Below the pieces are notes generated by a model that ran no database searches, was not told the origin of the DNA, and saw only the letters and a list, made by a program, of their open reading frames with translations. Positions 8,813-17,411 of a DNA stretch of 64,000 bases are shown here, piece by piece. Numbering within the stretch: position 1 is the stretch's first letter; every line of letters starts with the position of its first letter. Source of the DNA: Aurantimonas sp. HBX-1 (GTDB lineage: Bacteria; Pseudomonadota; Alphaproteobacteria; Rhizobiales; Rhizobiaceae); contig NZ_CP090066.1 in NCBI RefSeq assembly GCF_021391535.1, positions 4,239,501 through 4,303,500 on the forward strand. Direction: 5' to 3'. The position numbers were made by a program, and so were the translations under genes.

Positions 8813-9697
8813 TCAGGCCCTGAAGAAGGCGAGCAGTGACCGGAGCGTTGCCTCCGGCGCCTCCTCGGCGATGAAATGGCCGGCGTCGATGGCGTGTCCT
8901 TCGAGCCGGTCGCACCACGGTCCCCACACGTCCAGCGGGTCGTGGCCTTCGCCGGGAATGCCGGCGGCACCCCACAGCACCAATGTCGGCGCGGCGATGC
9001 GGCGGCCGGCGTCCCGGTCTTCCCGGTCGAGCTGCCAGTCGATCGTCGCGCCGGCCCGGTAGTCGTTGCAGCTTGCGGCGACATAGGCGGGGCGGGCGAA
9101 GGCGCGGTGGTATTCGTCCAGCGCCGCGGCATCGAAGCCTTCCAGCGTCTTCGCCTTGGTCCAGCTGGCGATCGTGTGTTCGAGGAACAGCACCGGGTCT
9201 CCCCCGATCAGCGTCTCGGGGATCGGCGCCGGCTGGGCGAAGAACAGCCAGTGATAGACCTTCATCGCGGCGGCAGCGTCCATCCGCTCCCACACCTCGA
9301 CCACCGGCACGATGTCCAGCACCGCCAACCGGTCGATGCGCTCCGGCATGTCGAGCGCCATCCGGTAGGCGACGCGGCCGCCGCGGTCGTGGCCGGCGAC
9401 GTGGAAGCGCGGATGGCCGAGCGCCGTCATCACCGCCGCGACGTCGCGGCCCATCGTCCGCTTGGAATAGGCCAGATTGTCCGGCGTGTTCGGCGGCGCC
9501 GACGAACGGCCGTAGCCGCGCAGATCCGGGACGACGACGCTGAACCGCTCGGCGAGCCGCGGCGCGATGCCGGCCCACATGGCGCCGGTCTGCGGGTAGC
9601 CGTGCAAGAGGAGGAGGGGCGGGCCGGAGCCGGCACTGCGCACGAAGATGTCGGCGCCTTCGCCGGGGATGGTGTTTTCCTCGAAGCCCTCGAACAT
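8813..9697 (-). CDS. Fluoroacetate/haloacetate dehalogenase-like alpha/beta hydrolase
   Basis: A 294-residue alpha/beta hydrolase that carries the complete set of residues known from fluoroacetate dehalogenases: nucleophile Asp104 with Arg105 and Arg108 (GHDRGGR), Asp128 (LAVLDIVP), the halide-pocket residues His149-Trp150 (YHWLFFAQPAP) and Tyr213 (NDYRAG), and catalytic His274 (DAGHFIAEE). In the known family Asp attacks the carbon bearing halogen and the pocket stabilises the fluoride. Epoxide hydrolases share the fold but normally use two lid tyrosines and lack the paired arginines. Start ATG 9697 follows GGGAGG. It converges with lolA, the stop codons being 3 bases apart, and diverges from xthA. 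Confidence 0.85.
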   Translation of the reverse strand: MFEGFEENTIPGEGADIFVRSAGSGPPLLLLHGYPQTGAMWAGIAPRLAERFSVVVPDLRGYGRSSAPPNTPDNLAYSKRTMGRDVAAVMTALGHPRFHVAGHDRGGRVAYRMALDMPERIDRLAVLDIVPVVEVWERMDAAAAMKVYHWLFFAQPAPIPETLIGGDPVLFLEHTIASWTKAKTLEGFDAAALDEYHRAFARPAYVAASCNDYRAGATIDWQLDREDRDAGRRIAAPTLVLWGAAGIPGEGHDPLDVWGPWCDRLEGHAIDAGHFIAEEAPEATLRSLLAFFRA

Positions 9698-9817
9698 GTC
9701 CTGTCGCCTCCCGCGCACGCTGCCGGCGGTGACATCGGCCAGCGGGCGGTCTCGGCAAGGGTTGCGGTATCGGCGGCGCGGCCATAAGCCGGGCGCAACC
9801 TCACCCGGACTTTGCCA

Positions 9818-10627
9818 ATGCCCTTCTCCATCGCCACCTGGAACATCAACTCGGTGCGGCTGCGCCTGCCGCTGGTCGAGCGGCTGCTGCGCGAGCACGC
9901 GCCGGACGTGCTCTGCCTGCAGGAGACCAAGTGCCCGAACGACCAGTTCCCGGAGAAGGCGTTCCGGGCGCTCGGCTACGACCACATCGCCCTGCACGGG
10001 CAGAAGGGCTATCACGGCGTCGCGACGATCTCGCGGCTGTCGTTCGAGGACATCGTCCGCCAGGATTTCTGCGCCGTCGGCGACGCGCGCCACCTGTCGA
10101 CCCGGCTCGCCGCCGGCGACCGCCGCATCCGCATCCACAATCTCTACGTGCCGGCCGGCGGCGACGAGCCGGACCCGGCGATCAATCCGAAGTTCCGCCA
10201 CAAGCTGGATTTCGTCGAGGAACTGCGGCTGATGAACGCCGAGGCCGAGCCGGGCGTCTCGGCGCTGCTCGTCGGCGATCTGAACATCGCGCCGCTCGAG
10301 GCCGACGTCTGGTCGCACAAGCAGCTGCTGAAGGTGGTCTCGCACACGCCGGTCGAGACCGAGGGCCTGCTGCGGGCGCAGGGCGAGGGCAACTGGACCG
10401 ACATGATGCGCCGGCATGTGCCGGAGGGCCAGCTCTTCACCTGGTGGAGCTATCGCAACCGCGACTGGACCGTCTCCAATCGCGGCCGCAGGCTCGACCA
10501 TGTCTGGGGCTCGCACGACCTCGCGCCGCAGCTGCAGAACGTCGAGGTGCTCAGCGATGCCCGCAGCTGGGACCGGCCATCGGACCATGTGCCGGTGATA
10601 GCGCGCTTCGCCGACGCGCCGGTGTGA
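9818..10627 (+). CDS. xthA: Exodeoxyribonuclease III
   Basis: A 269-residue Mg-dependent AP endonuclease and 3'-5' exonuclease of base-excision repair. Family motifs are in order: ATWNINSVR at the N-terminus, LCLQETKCPN with the metal-binding Glu, LLVGDLNIAPLEADVW with catalytic Asp and Asn, and RLDHVWGSHDL then SDHVPV at the C-terminus with the catalytic His. I chose ATG 9818. A TTG two codons upstream (9812) is also possible, and no strong ribosome site separates them. Confidence 0.95.
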   Translation: MPFSIATWNINSVRLRLPLVERLLREHAPDVLCLQETKCPNDQFPEKAFRALGYDHIALHGQKGYHGVATISRLSFEDIVRQDFCAVGDARHLSTRLAAGDRRIRIHNLYVPAGGDEPDPAINPKFRHKLDFVEELRLMNAEAEPGVSALLVGDLNIAPLEADVWSHKQLLKVVSHTPVETEGLLRAQGEGNWTDMMRRHVPEGQLFTWWSYRNRDWTVSNRGRRLDHVWGSHDLAPQLQNVEVLSDARSWDRPSDHVPVIARFADAPV

Positions 10628-10707
10628 TGCAAGCGATTGCGGGATCGGGCGTCCCGTCCTAGCCTCGGCGACCGGCCGCGACGCGCGGCGGGGGCGGGAG
10701 GAGCCAC

Positions 10708-11871
10708 ATGCGCAAGCGTCTGGTGGTGTGCTTCGACGGCACCTGGAACAATGCCGACGAGAGCGACAGGAGCGCGACCAACGTCCAGCGGATCGCGCGC
10801 GCCGTGCGCGGCAACAGCGGCGACATGCAGCAGATCGTCCTCTATCTGCGCGGCGTCGGATCGACCGGCACGCAGATCGAGCGCCTGCTGGCGGGGGCGA
10901 CAGGGGCCGGCGTCGAGGACAATATCCGCTCGGCCTACATGTTCCTGGCGCAGAACTACCGTCCGGCCCGCAGGGATGGCGACAAGGACGTCGCGGCGGA
11001 CGAGATCTTCCTGTTCGGCTTCTCGCGCGGCGCCTTCTCGGCCCGCAGCCTTGCCGGCTTCATCGCCAGCGCCGGCCTGCTGAAGCGCCAGCGGCTCGGC
11101 GACCTGCCCGCCGCCTGGGCCTATTATCGCCGCGTCGGGCCCCGCTCCTCCAAGGATTTCTGCGCCGCTTCCGGCAGCGACTGCCACCACGACCCGCAGA
11201 TCACCTTCGTGGGGGTCTGGGACACGGTCGGCGCGCTCGGCATTCCCAAGAGCATCGTCGGGCTGCAGCTCGATTCCTCGCACGAGTTTCACGACACCAC
11301 GCCCTCGAGGATCGTCGCCAACGCCTTCCATGCGCTCGCCATCGACGAATATCGTGACGAGTTCGTGCCGACGCTCTGGACCGGCGCCACGCCGCCGGGA
11401 GCGACCGTCGAGCAGTGCTGGTTCGCCGGGGCGCATTCCGACGTCGGCGGCGGCTATGCCAACCGCCGCCTCGCCGACATCCCGCTCGCCTGGATGGCCG
11501 GGAAGGCCGAGCAGTGCGGGTTGGCCCTGCAGTGGGAGGACGAGGATCGGCCGGCCGAGCCGCTGCTGCCGGACGCCGGGCTGCTCGACCCTTACGCGCC
11601 GCAGCACGAATCGCGCTTCAACCTCTCGCGCAAGGACCGCCTGACGCCGACGATCCGGCAGATCGGCGGCGCGTCGTTCCGGACCAGCTTTCTGGAGCGT
11701 GCCTACGTGCCGACCGATGCGAAGGGAAAGCGGCTGACCCCGATCAACGAGACGATCCACCCGAGTGCAGCGCACCGGTTCGGAAAGAGGGTCGAGCTGG
11801 TGCTCAATGACGAGGGCGACACCGAGAGCATCGAATATCGGCCGAAGAATCTGGCCGCCGCGCTCGACTAG
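10708..11871 (+). CDS. DUF2235 domain alpha/beta hydrolase
   Basis: A 387-residue DUF2235 protein. The start MRKRLVVCFDGTWNN and the nucleophile elbow GFSRGAFSAR (Ser106) are typical. Relatives include phospholipase effectors of type VI secretion (Tle family) and uncharacterised bacterial and fungal hydrolases. No signal peptide, membrane segment or secretion genes are seen nearby, so an intracellular hydrolase is more likely than an effector. GGAGGAGCC precedes the ATG. The stop codon shares the four bases CTAG with the stop of the convergent cyclic-nucleotide-binding gene. Confidence 0.85.
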   Translation: MRKRLVVCFDGTWNNADESDRSATNVQRIARAVRGNSGDMQQIVLYLRGVGSTGTQIERLLAGATGAGVEDNIRSAYMFLAQNYRPARRDGDKDVAADEIFLFGFSRGAFSARSLAGFIASAGLLKRQRLGDLPAAWAYYRRVGPRSSKDFCAASGSDCHHDPQITFVGVWDTVGALGIPKSIVGLQLDSSHEFHDTTPSRIVANAFHALAIDEYRDEFVPTLWTGATPPGATVEQCWFAGAHSDVGGGYANRRLADIPLAWMAGKAEQCGLALQWEDEDRPAEPLLPDAGLLDPYAPQHESRFNLSRKDRLTPTIRQIGGASFRTSFLERAYVPTDAKGKRLTPINETIHPSAAHRFGKRVELVLNDEGDTESIEYRPKNLAAALD

Positions 11872-12323
11872 TCGCGAAAGCGGCCTTCCAGATCGCCGAT
11901 GCGGCGGGTCATGTCGGCGAGGTCCTCGCGGAGCCTCGCCTGCACGCCGAGGGCGAATTCCGGATACTCCTCGAGCATCCGGCGAAACAGCGGCCGGCCG
12001 ATGCGGATCAGGTCGCAGTCGGTTTCCGCCCGGGCGCTCGCCGGCCGCACGGTCTCCGTGAGCAGCGCCAGTTCGCCGAGCAGGTCGCCGGGGCCGAAGA
12101 GGCCAATGAATTTTTCCCGCTCCGGACGGCCGCGCGTCAGGACGACGCTGCCGCTGGCGATGACGAAGCCGGCATCGGCCCGCGCCGCCTCGCGGTAGAC
12201 GAATTCGCCGGCGCGCAGCCGGCGATGCTCCGCGCCGAAGGCGAGAAGGCGCAGCTGCTCGGTTTCCAGATCATCGAAAAGGCGGACCTTCCGCAGTACG
12301 GCGATGTCGCTTTCCAGGCTCAT
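11868..12323 (-). CDS. Cyclic-nucleotide-binding domain protein
   Basis: A 151-residue protein made almost entirely of one cNMP-binding beta-barrel. Visible are the hydrophobic start VRLFDDLETEQLRLLAFG, the glycine turns in IASGSVVLTRG, and the phosphate-binding cassette region FGPGDLLGELALL followed by RPASARAETDC. No helix-turn-helix follows, so it is not a Crp-type regulator; the C-terminal helix rich in Arg and Asp may mediate contacts. ATG 12323 follows GACGAG and gives a normal domain start; the frame is open 105 bases further upstream. The ligand and partner are unknown. Confidence 0.82.
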   Translation of the reverse strand: MSLESDIAVLRKVRLFDDLETEQLRLLAFGAEHRRLRAGEFVYREAARADAGFVIASGSVVLTRGRPEREKFIGLFGPGDLLGELALLTETVRPASARAETDCDLIRIGRPLFRRMLEEYPEFALGVQARLREDLADMTRRIGDLEGRFRD

Positions 12324-12556
12324 CTCGTCTGCGACCCGTTCCCTCGTTCCTCGCCCGTGCGACCGCCTCGGCGCCCCGGACAAGGGCGTGGCGAACCGGC
12401 GGCAGCGTCCGCCCGTCGACGGCAACAAGCGTCGAAAGGCGGACGGTGCCTCAGATCACACTGATCGTTAAAAATGAAGATAACCGCAACGGCCGGCGGC
12501 GCGGCGGCGTCGGCACGCGCGCGCCGACGCTCACGTGGCCGAGGTCGCTTTCCGGG

Positions 12557-13240
12557 TCAGGGAACGAGCTTGTAGCCGCCGGATTCGGTCACCAGGATCC
12601 GGGCATTGGACGGATCCGGCTCGATCTTCTGGCGCAGCCGGTAGACGTGGGTCTCCAGCGTATGGGTGGTGACGCCGGAATTGTAGCCCCAGACCTCCTC
12701 CAACAGGATGTCGCGGGTGATCACCCGGCGGTCCGCCCTGTAGAGATAGCGGATGATCGCCGTCTCCTTCTCGGTCAGCCGGATCTTGCCGCCCTTGTCG
12801 TCGACCAGCAGCTTCTGGCTGGGCTTGAAGACGTAGGGGCCGACCTGGAACGTCGCGTCCTCGCTCTGCTCGTGCTGGCGCAGCTGCGCGCGGATGCGGG
12901 CGAGCAGCACGGCGAAGCGGAACGGCTTGGTGACGTAATCGTTGGCCCCGGCTTCCAGACCGAGGATCGTGTCGGAATCGGTGTCCTGGGCGGTGAGGAT
13001 GATGATCGGCGACTTGAACCCGCTCTTGCGCAGGACCTTGACCGCCTCGCGTCCATCCATGTCGGGCAGGCCGACATCCATGACCACGAGGTCGATCAGG
13101 CCGGCGCGGGCGGTGTTGATCGCCTTGGTGGCGTTCGGTTCCTGGAGAACCGTGAACTCCTCGTGCAGCGCCAGCTGCTCGGCCAGCGTCTGCCGGAGAT
13201 CGTCGTCGTCATCGACAATGAGAATGCTGCGTGCGCTCAT
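12557..13240 (-). CDS. cenR: OmpR-family response regulator, CenR type
   Basis: A 227-residue response regulator with a receiver domain (acidic DDDDD at 10-14, phospho-acceptor Asp55 in VMDVGLPDMDG, Lys in YVTKPF) and a C-terminal winged helix (EVWGYNSGVTTHTLETHVYRLRQKIE). The strongly conserved phrase EAGANDYVTKPFRFAVLLARIRAQLRQHEQSE matches CenR of Caulobacter and rhizobia, an essential regulator of envelope integrity, as I recall it. No histidine kinase lies beside it, consistent with an orphan cenR locus. It diverges from an L,D-transpeptidase gene. Confidence 0.85.
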   Translation of the reverse strand: MSARSILIVDDDDDLRQTLAEQLALHEEFTVLQEPNATKAINTARAGLIDLVVMDVGLPDMDGREAVKVLRKSGFKSPIIILTAQDTDSDTILGLEAGANDYVTKPFRFAVLLARIRAQLRQHEQSEDATFQVGPYVFKPSQKLLVDDKGGKIRLTEKETAIIRYLYRADRRVITRDILLEEVWGYNSGVTTHTLETHVYRLRQKIEPDPSNARILVTESGGYKLVP

Positions 13241-13357
13241 GCGGTGTCGTCGTCCGGTCCTGTCTCGGCGATGGAGCCATGGTTGGGCCCGGTCGCCTGT
13301 AATAAATCGTGAGTGCAGATAGGCGGACTTCGCCGTTCGTCAGGGGGATCGCCGCCG

Positions 13358-13891
13358 ATGAGAGCAAGAAATCGCACGATCGTGGTGCGGCGGGCACCCG
13401 GCGCGCCGCAGCGCGGGATCGTTTCGGCCGGCAATCTGCGGCTGCCCTGCGCGCTCGGCCGGTCCGGCACGACGGTGCGCAAACGCGAGGGAGACGGGGC
13501 GACGCCGGTTGCCACGATGGCTCTCATGTCGGCCTGGTTCCGCCCCGGCCGCATGCCGCTGCCGGCGACGCGGCTGGCGGTGCGGCGCACGCGCAGCGGC
13601 CGCGACGGGTGGTGCGACGCACCGACGCATGCCGCCTACAACCGCCCGGTGCGACTGCCTTTTCCGGCGAGTGCGGAGAGCATGGCGCGCGACGACCGGC
13701 TGTACGATTTCGTCGTGGTGCTCGACTGGAACATGCGGCGGCGGGGGCGGGGTCTCGGCAGCGCGATCTTCCTGCACATCGCGCGGCCCGGATACCCGCC
13801 GACGGCCGGCTGCGTCGCGGTTTCGCCGACCGACATGCTGCGGCTGGCGCCGTTGCTCTCGACGCGGACGCGGCTGCGCGTCGAGCGCTAG
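13358..13891 (+). CDS. YkuD-family L,D-transpeptidase
   Basis: A 177-residue YkuD-domain protein. The active-site region reads FLHIARPGYPPTAGCVAVS, with His140 and nucleophile Cys152 in the usual spacing. Such enzymes form 3-3 peptidoglycan crosslinks or attach proteins to peptidoglycan. No signal peptide is seen with the start at 13358, which has AGGGGG upstream. The longer in-frame start at 13313 does not add one either. It is divergent from cenR with a 117-base shared promoter region, so co-regulation is plausible. Confidence 0.82.
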   Translation: MRARNRTIVVRRAPGAPQRGIVSAGNLRLPCALGRSGTTVRKREGDGATPVATMALMSAWFRPGRMPLPATRLAVRRTRSGRDGWCDAPTHAAYNRPVRLPFPASAESMARDDRLYDFVVVLDWNMRRRGRGLGSAIFLHIARPGYPPTAGCVAVSPTDMLRLAPLLSTRTRLRVER

Positions 13892-13940
13892 ATCACGATG
13901 GCGTCAGGCGCGCGTGATCCCAGCGCCCGGGCGGCCCGGA

Positions 13941-13974
13941 CCGCCGAGCTTCTCCCGCCGTAGCAGCTCGGCGG
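13941..13974. repeat. 10-bp perfect inverted repeat before the YdeP-type gene
   Basis: CCGCCGAGCT and AGCTCGGCGG are perfect complements separated by 14 bases, in the 197-base gap between the L,D-transpeptidase and the molybdopterin oxidoreductase. It could be a hairpin ending the first transcript (no T-run) or a regulator site for the second. Confidence 0.4.
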
Positions 13975-14088
13975 CCGGCGCGTCGGGGCGACGGGTGCAA
14001 CCCGCCCGCGCCTGCCGAGTTGCGAAAGAGAGCTCCGACGCCAGTTGGGCCGGTACTGCTTGGACTGACATCGAAAGGGACATTCGCC

Positions 14089-16404
14089 ATGGACCGCAGC
14101 GAGATCACCGACAAGCCGACGATCGAGCCCTATGACGAGCCGACGGGGGGCTGGGGTTCGGTCAAGTCCCTGGTCACCCATGCCGCGAGCGAGGGCCTGC
14201 TCGCCTCGACGCTGTGGACGACGCTGCAGAAGCAGAACAAGCCGGACGGCTATGCCTGCGTCTCCTGCTCCTGGGCCAAGCCTGCCAATCCTCGCGCCTT
14301 CGAATATTGCGAGAACGGCGCCAAGGCGACGATCTGGGAGATCACCCCGAAGCGCTGCGACCGCGAGTTCTTCGCGCGGCATCGGGTCAGCGAGCTGCTG
14401 AACTGGACCGACCACGAGCTCGAGAAGCAGGGGCGGCTGACGACGCCGATGCGTTACGATCGCAGCCTCGACCAGTACGTGCCGGTGAAGTGGGAAGACG
14501 CCTTCCGCGAGATCGGCGCCGAACTGAACCAGCTCGATCCGGAATCCGTCGTCTTCTACGTCTCCGGCCGCGCCTCGCTCGAGGCATCGCACATGTGGCA
14601 GCTGTTCGCCCGCATCTACGGGTCCAACAACCTGCCCGACTCCTCCAACATGTGCCACGAATCGACCTCGGTCGGCCTGCCGGAATCGATCGGCTCGCCG
14701 GTCGGCACGGTCACGATCGAGGATTTCGACCAGTGCGACATGATGTTCTTCTTCGGCCACAACACCGGGACGAACGCGCCGCGGCTGCTGCATTGGGTGC
14801 ATGACGCCCGCAAGCGCGGCGTGCCGGTGATCACCTTCAACCCGCTGCCGGAACGCGGGCTGATGCGCTTCAAGAACCCGCAGTCGCCGATCGAGATGCT
14901 GAGCTCCGACGAGGGGGTGAAGATGTCGAGCGACTATTTCCAGCTGAACGGCGGCGGCGACATCGCCGCGATGACCGGCATCGGCAAGGCGCTGCTGGAT
15001 CTCGACGACGCGGCGAAGACCGCCGGCAAGAAGCGCGTGCTCGACACGGCCTTCATCGAGGAGCACTGCCACGACTTCGAAAGCTTCGAGGCCTTCCTGC
15101 GCGCCGCCGACTGGGGCGAGATCGAGCGCTGTTCGGGCCTGACGCGGGACGACCTGGAGCATGTCGCGCGGGTCTACTCCAAGGCCGAGAAGGTCATCGC
15201 CAATTACGGCATGGGCCTCACCCAGCACCGGCACGGCATCGAGAACGTGCAGATGCTGGTCAATCTCCTGCTGATGCGCGGCAATATCGGCAAGCCCGGC
15301 GCCGGCATCTCGCCGATCCGCGGCCATTCCAACGTGCAGGGCCAGCGCACGGTCGGCATCACCGAAAAGCCCGACCTGATCCCGGTCGAGAAGTTCGAGG
15401 AATTCTACGGCTTCACGGTGCCGAAGGAGAAGGGGCTCGACACGGTCGAGGCCTGCCAGGGGATTATCGACGGATCGGTGAAGGGGTTCGTGGCGCTCGG
15501 CGGCAATTTCTCGCGCGCCGTGCCGGAGACGCGGCTGGTCGAGCAAGCCTGGCCGAAGATGCGGCTCAACGTCCAGATCGCGACGAAGCTCAACCGCAAT
15601 CACCTGCTGACCTCCGAGATCAGCTACATCCTGCCCTGCCTCGGCCGCATCGAGCGCGACCTGCAGGCGGGCGCCGAGCAGACCGTCTCGGTCGAGGACT
15701 CGACCGCCTGCATCCACGCATCGAACGGGCTGCGAGAGCCGGCCTCGAAGGAACTGCTATCCGAGCCGAAGATCGTCGCGGAACTCGCCAAGGCAACGGT
15801 TCCGGGGCGCTCCACCGTGCCGTGGGACGAATGGACGGCGGACTATGCCAAGGTGCGCGACGCGATCGAGCGCGCCTACCCGACGGACTTCAAGTATTTC
15901 AACCAGCGCTTCCGGCAGCCGGGCGGGTTCCATCGCGACATCGGCGCCGCCAAGCGCGAATGGCGGACGGACACCGGCAAGGCGAACTTCAAGACGCCGG
16001 AAGGCTTCGACGTCAATCCCGACATCGACACGCGGCCGCAGGACGTGCTGCAGCTAATGACGGTCCGCTCCAACGACCAGTTCAACACCACGATCTACGG
16101 CTATGACGACCGGCTGCGGGGCGTCAGCGGCACGCGGATGGTGATCCTGATGAACGAGGCGGACATGCGCCGGCTGGGCTTGCGGGACGACGACCGCGTC
16201 GATGTCGAGACGCATGCCGACGACGGCGTGTCGCGGCGTGTCGAGGACTACCGCGTTCACGCCTTCTCGGTGCCGAAGGGCAATGTCGCCGGTTATTATC
16301 CGGAGCTGAACGCGCTGATGCCGCTCTGGCACCATTCGCGCCGGGCGCATGTGCCGGCGGCCAAGTCGATCCCGGTGCGGCTGATCAAGCGGCCCGCCGC
16401 CTGA
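14089..16404 (+). CDS. FdhF/YdeP-family molybdopterin oxidoreductase
   Basis: A 771-residue bis-MGD oxidoreductase of the YdeP/FdhF-like class. The N-terminus has Cys57, Cys60 and Cys74 (ACVSCSWAKP then EYCENG), which could ligate a cluster but differs from the standard four-cysteine set. NMCHES (Cys189-His190) sits where FdhH has Sec140-His141, so Cys189 is the likely Mo ligand. A C-terminal dinucleotide-binding domain (RSNDQFNTTIYGYDDRLRG) ends the protein. E. coli YdeP is linked to acid resistance, but its substrate is unknown; formate is not established. No fdhD, electron-transfer subunit or maturation gene is adjacent. ATG 14089 follows GAAAGGG. Confidence 0.88.
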   Translation: MDRSEITDKPTIEPYDEPTGGWGSVKSLVTHAASEGLLASTLWTTLQKQNKPDGYACVSCSWAKPANPRAFEYCENGAKATIWEITPKRCDREFFARHRVSELLNWTDHELEKQGRLTTPMRYDRSLDQYVPVKWEDAFREIGAELNQLDPESVVFYVSGRASLEASHMWQLFARIYGSNNLPDSSNMCHESTSVGLPESIGSPVGTVTIEDFDQCDMMFFFGHNTGTNAPRLLHWVHDARKRGVPVITFNPLPERGLMRFKNPQSPIEMLSSDEGVKMSSDYFQLNGGGDIAAMTGIGKALLDLDDAAKTAGKKRVLDTAFIEEHCHDFESFEAFLRAADWGEIERCSGLTRDDLEHVARVYSKAEKVIANYGMGLTQHRHGIENVQMLVNLLLMRGNIGKPGAGISPIRGHSNVQGQRTVGITEKPDLIPVEKFEEFYGFTVPKEKGLDTVEACQGIIDGSVKGFVALGGNFSRAVPETRLVEQAWPKMRLNVQIATKLNRNHLLTSEISYILPCLGRIERDLQAGAEQTVSVEDSTACIHASNGLREPASKELLSEPKIVAELAKATVPGRSTVPWDEWTADYAKVRDAIERAYPTDFKYFNQRFRQPGGFHRDIGAAKREWRTDTGKANFKTPEGFDVNPDIDTRPQDVLQLMTVRSNDQFNTTIYGYDDRLRGVSGTRMVILMNEADMRRLGLRDDDRVDVETHADDGVSRRVEDYRVHAFSVPKGNVAGYYPELNALMPLWHHSRRAHVPAAKSIPVRLIKRPAA

Positions 16405-16425
16405 CCGGGAGCGGCCGGTCCGGTA

Positions 16426-17070
16426 TCAGGCCGGCCGCCACCGCCACACCGAGACCTGTTTGATTTCGGCATCTTCCAGGGCCCGCGTCACCGGCACAGC
16501 GTAGGTGGCGAGACGCTCGAGCCGGTCGCGGGGCAAATAGGCCCGTCCGGGGTCGCCGACGAGGATCGTGACGCCCCCGCGGGCGAGATCGTCGAACCAC
16601 GGGATCAGCCGTGCGGCGAGTTCGCGGTCGAAGAACACGTCGCCGGCCAGCAGCATGTCGGCCGCCACGGCGCCGCCGATCCTGTCGCTTCCGTCGAAAC
16701 CGATCGCGACGCCGTTCAGGTTGGCGTTGAGGCGGATAGCGTCGCCGCAGAACGGATCGGTGTCGACAGCGGTGACGACGGCGGCGCCCGCCATCGCCGC
16801 GGCGATGGCCATTAGGCCTGAGCCGGCCGCGAAGTCGAGGACGGTGCGCCCGGCGACGCAGTCCGGGTGGTCGAGCACATGCCGCGCCAGCCCCTGGCCG
16901 CCGGCCCAGGCAAATGCCCAGAACGGCGGCGGCAGGCCGATCGCATCAAGCTCGGTCTCGGTCTTCTGCCAGAGGCCATGGGCCTCGTCGGCGAGATGAA
17001 GACGGATCTCGGGAACGTGTGGAGGGCGGAGGATGGCCGTGTTGGCACGGATGAAGTCGTCGCGCTTCAT
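16426..17070 (-). CDS. METTL20/ETFBKMT-like lysine methyltransferase
   Basis: A 214-residue class I SAM methyltransferase. The sequence has the METTL20 marks: PEIRLHLADEA near the start, PPFWAFAWAGGQGLARHVLD before motif I, motif I VLDFAAGSGL, and the late motif VGDPGRAYLPRDRL. Human METTL20 and a bacterial Agrobacterium homologue methylate lysines on the ETF beta subunit, from memory, modulating electron transfer from acyl-CoA dehydrogenases. Automated labels such as L11 methyltransferase would be less apt. It is last in a minus-strand run after DUF3072 and converges with the YdeP-type gene. Confidence 0.78.
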   Translation of the reverse strand: MKRDDFIRANTAILRPPHVPEIRLHLADEAHGLWQKTETELDAIGLPPPFWAFAWAGGQGLARHVLDHPDCVAGRTVLDFAAGSGLMAIAAAMAGAAVVTAVDTDPFCGDAIRLNANLNGVAIGFDGSDRIGGAVAADMLLAGDVFFDRELAARLIPWFDDLARGGVTILVGDPGRAYLPRDRLERLATYAVPVTRALEDAEIKQVSVWRWRPA

Positions 17071-17107
17071 CCGTACCGTCGTCCCATGCGGGTGACGGTA
17101 AGGCGGC

Positions 17108-17332
17108 TCAGCCCTCGGCCTTCACCCTGTCGCTCTCGGCGCGGAGCTTGTCGATCAGGATCGAGGCGTCCGCCTTGGACAGGCCCGCATCGAATTCGTG
17201 GCCGGTCTCCTCGCAGAGCGTCTTCAGATAGGAGCCCTGCGCGCCGGTCATCGGCTCGCCGCCGGTGGTCCATTCCGCTGGGTCCTTCTCGGTGTTCGAG
17301 GTGTTGTCGTTCTTCGGGTCGGGCGTTGCCAT
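17108..17332 (-). CDS. DUF3072 small protein
   Basis: A 74-residue soluble protein with a polar N-terminus and the DUF3072 core GEPMTGAQGSYLKTLCEE followed by FDAGLSKADASILIDKLR, which looks like a short helical SAP-like fold. CCGGAGATCAACC before ATG 17332 fixes the start; the frame is open upstream to 17467. No function is known. It lies between the EVE-domain gene and the methyltransferase on the same strand, 37 bases before the latter. Confidence 0.8.
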   Translation of the reverse strand: MATPDPKNDNTSNTEKDPAEWTTGGEPMTGAQGSYLKTLCEETGHEFDAGLSKADASILIDKLRAESDRVKAEG

Positions 17333-17411
17333 GGTTGATCTCCGGAGATGATGTTGTTCCGGAAATGTTCTTCGCCGGTGCTGGTTCCGCCCTGCGACCG
17401 AGCAACGCGCC

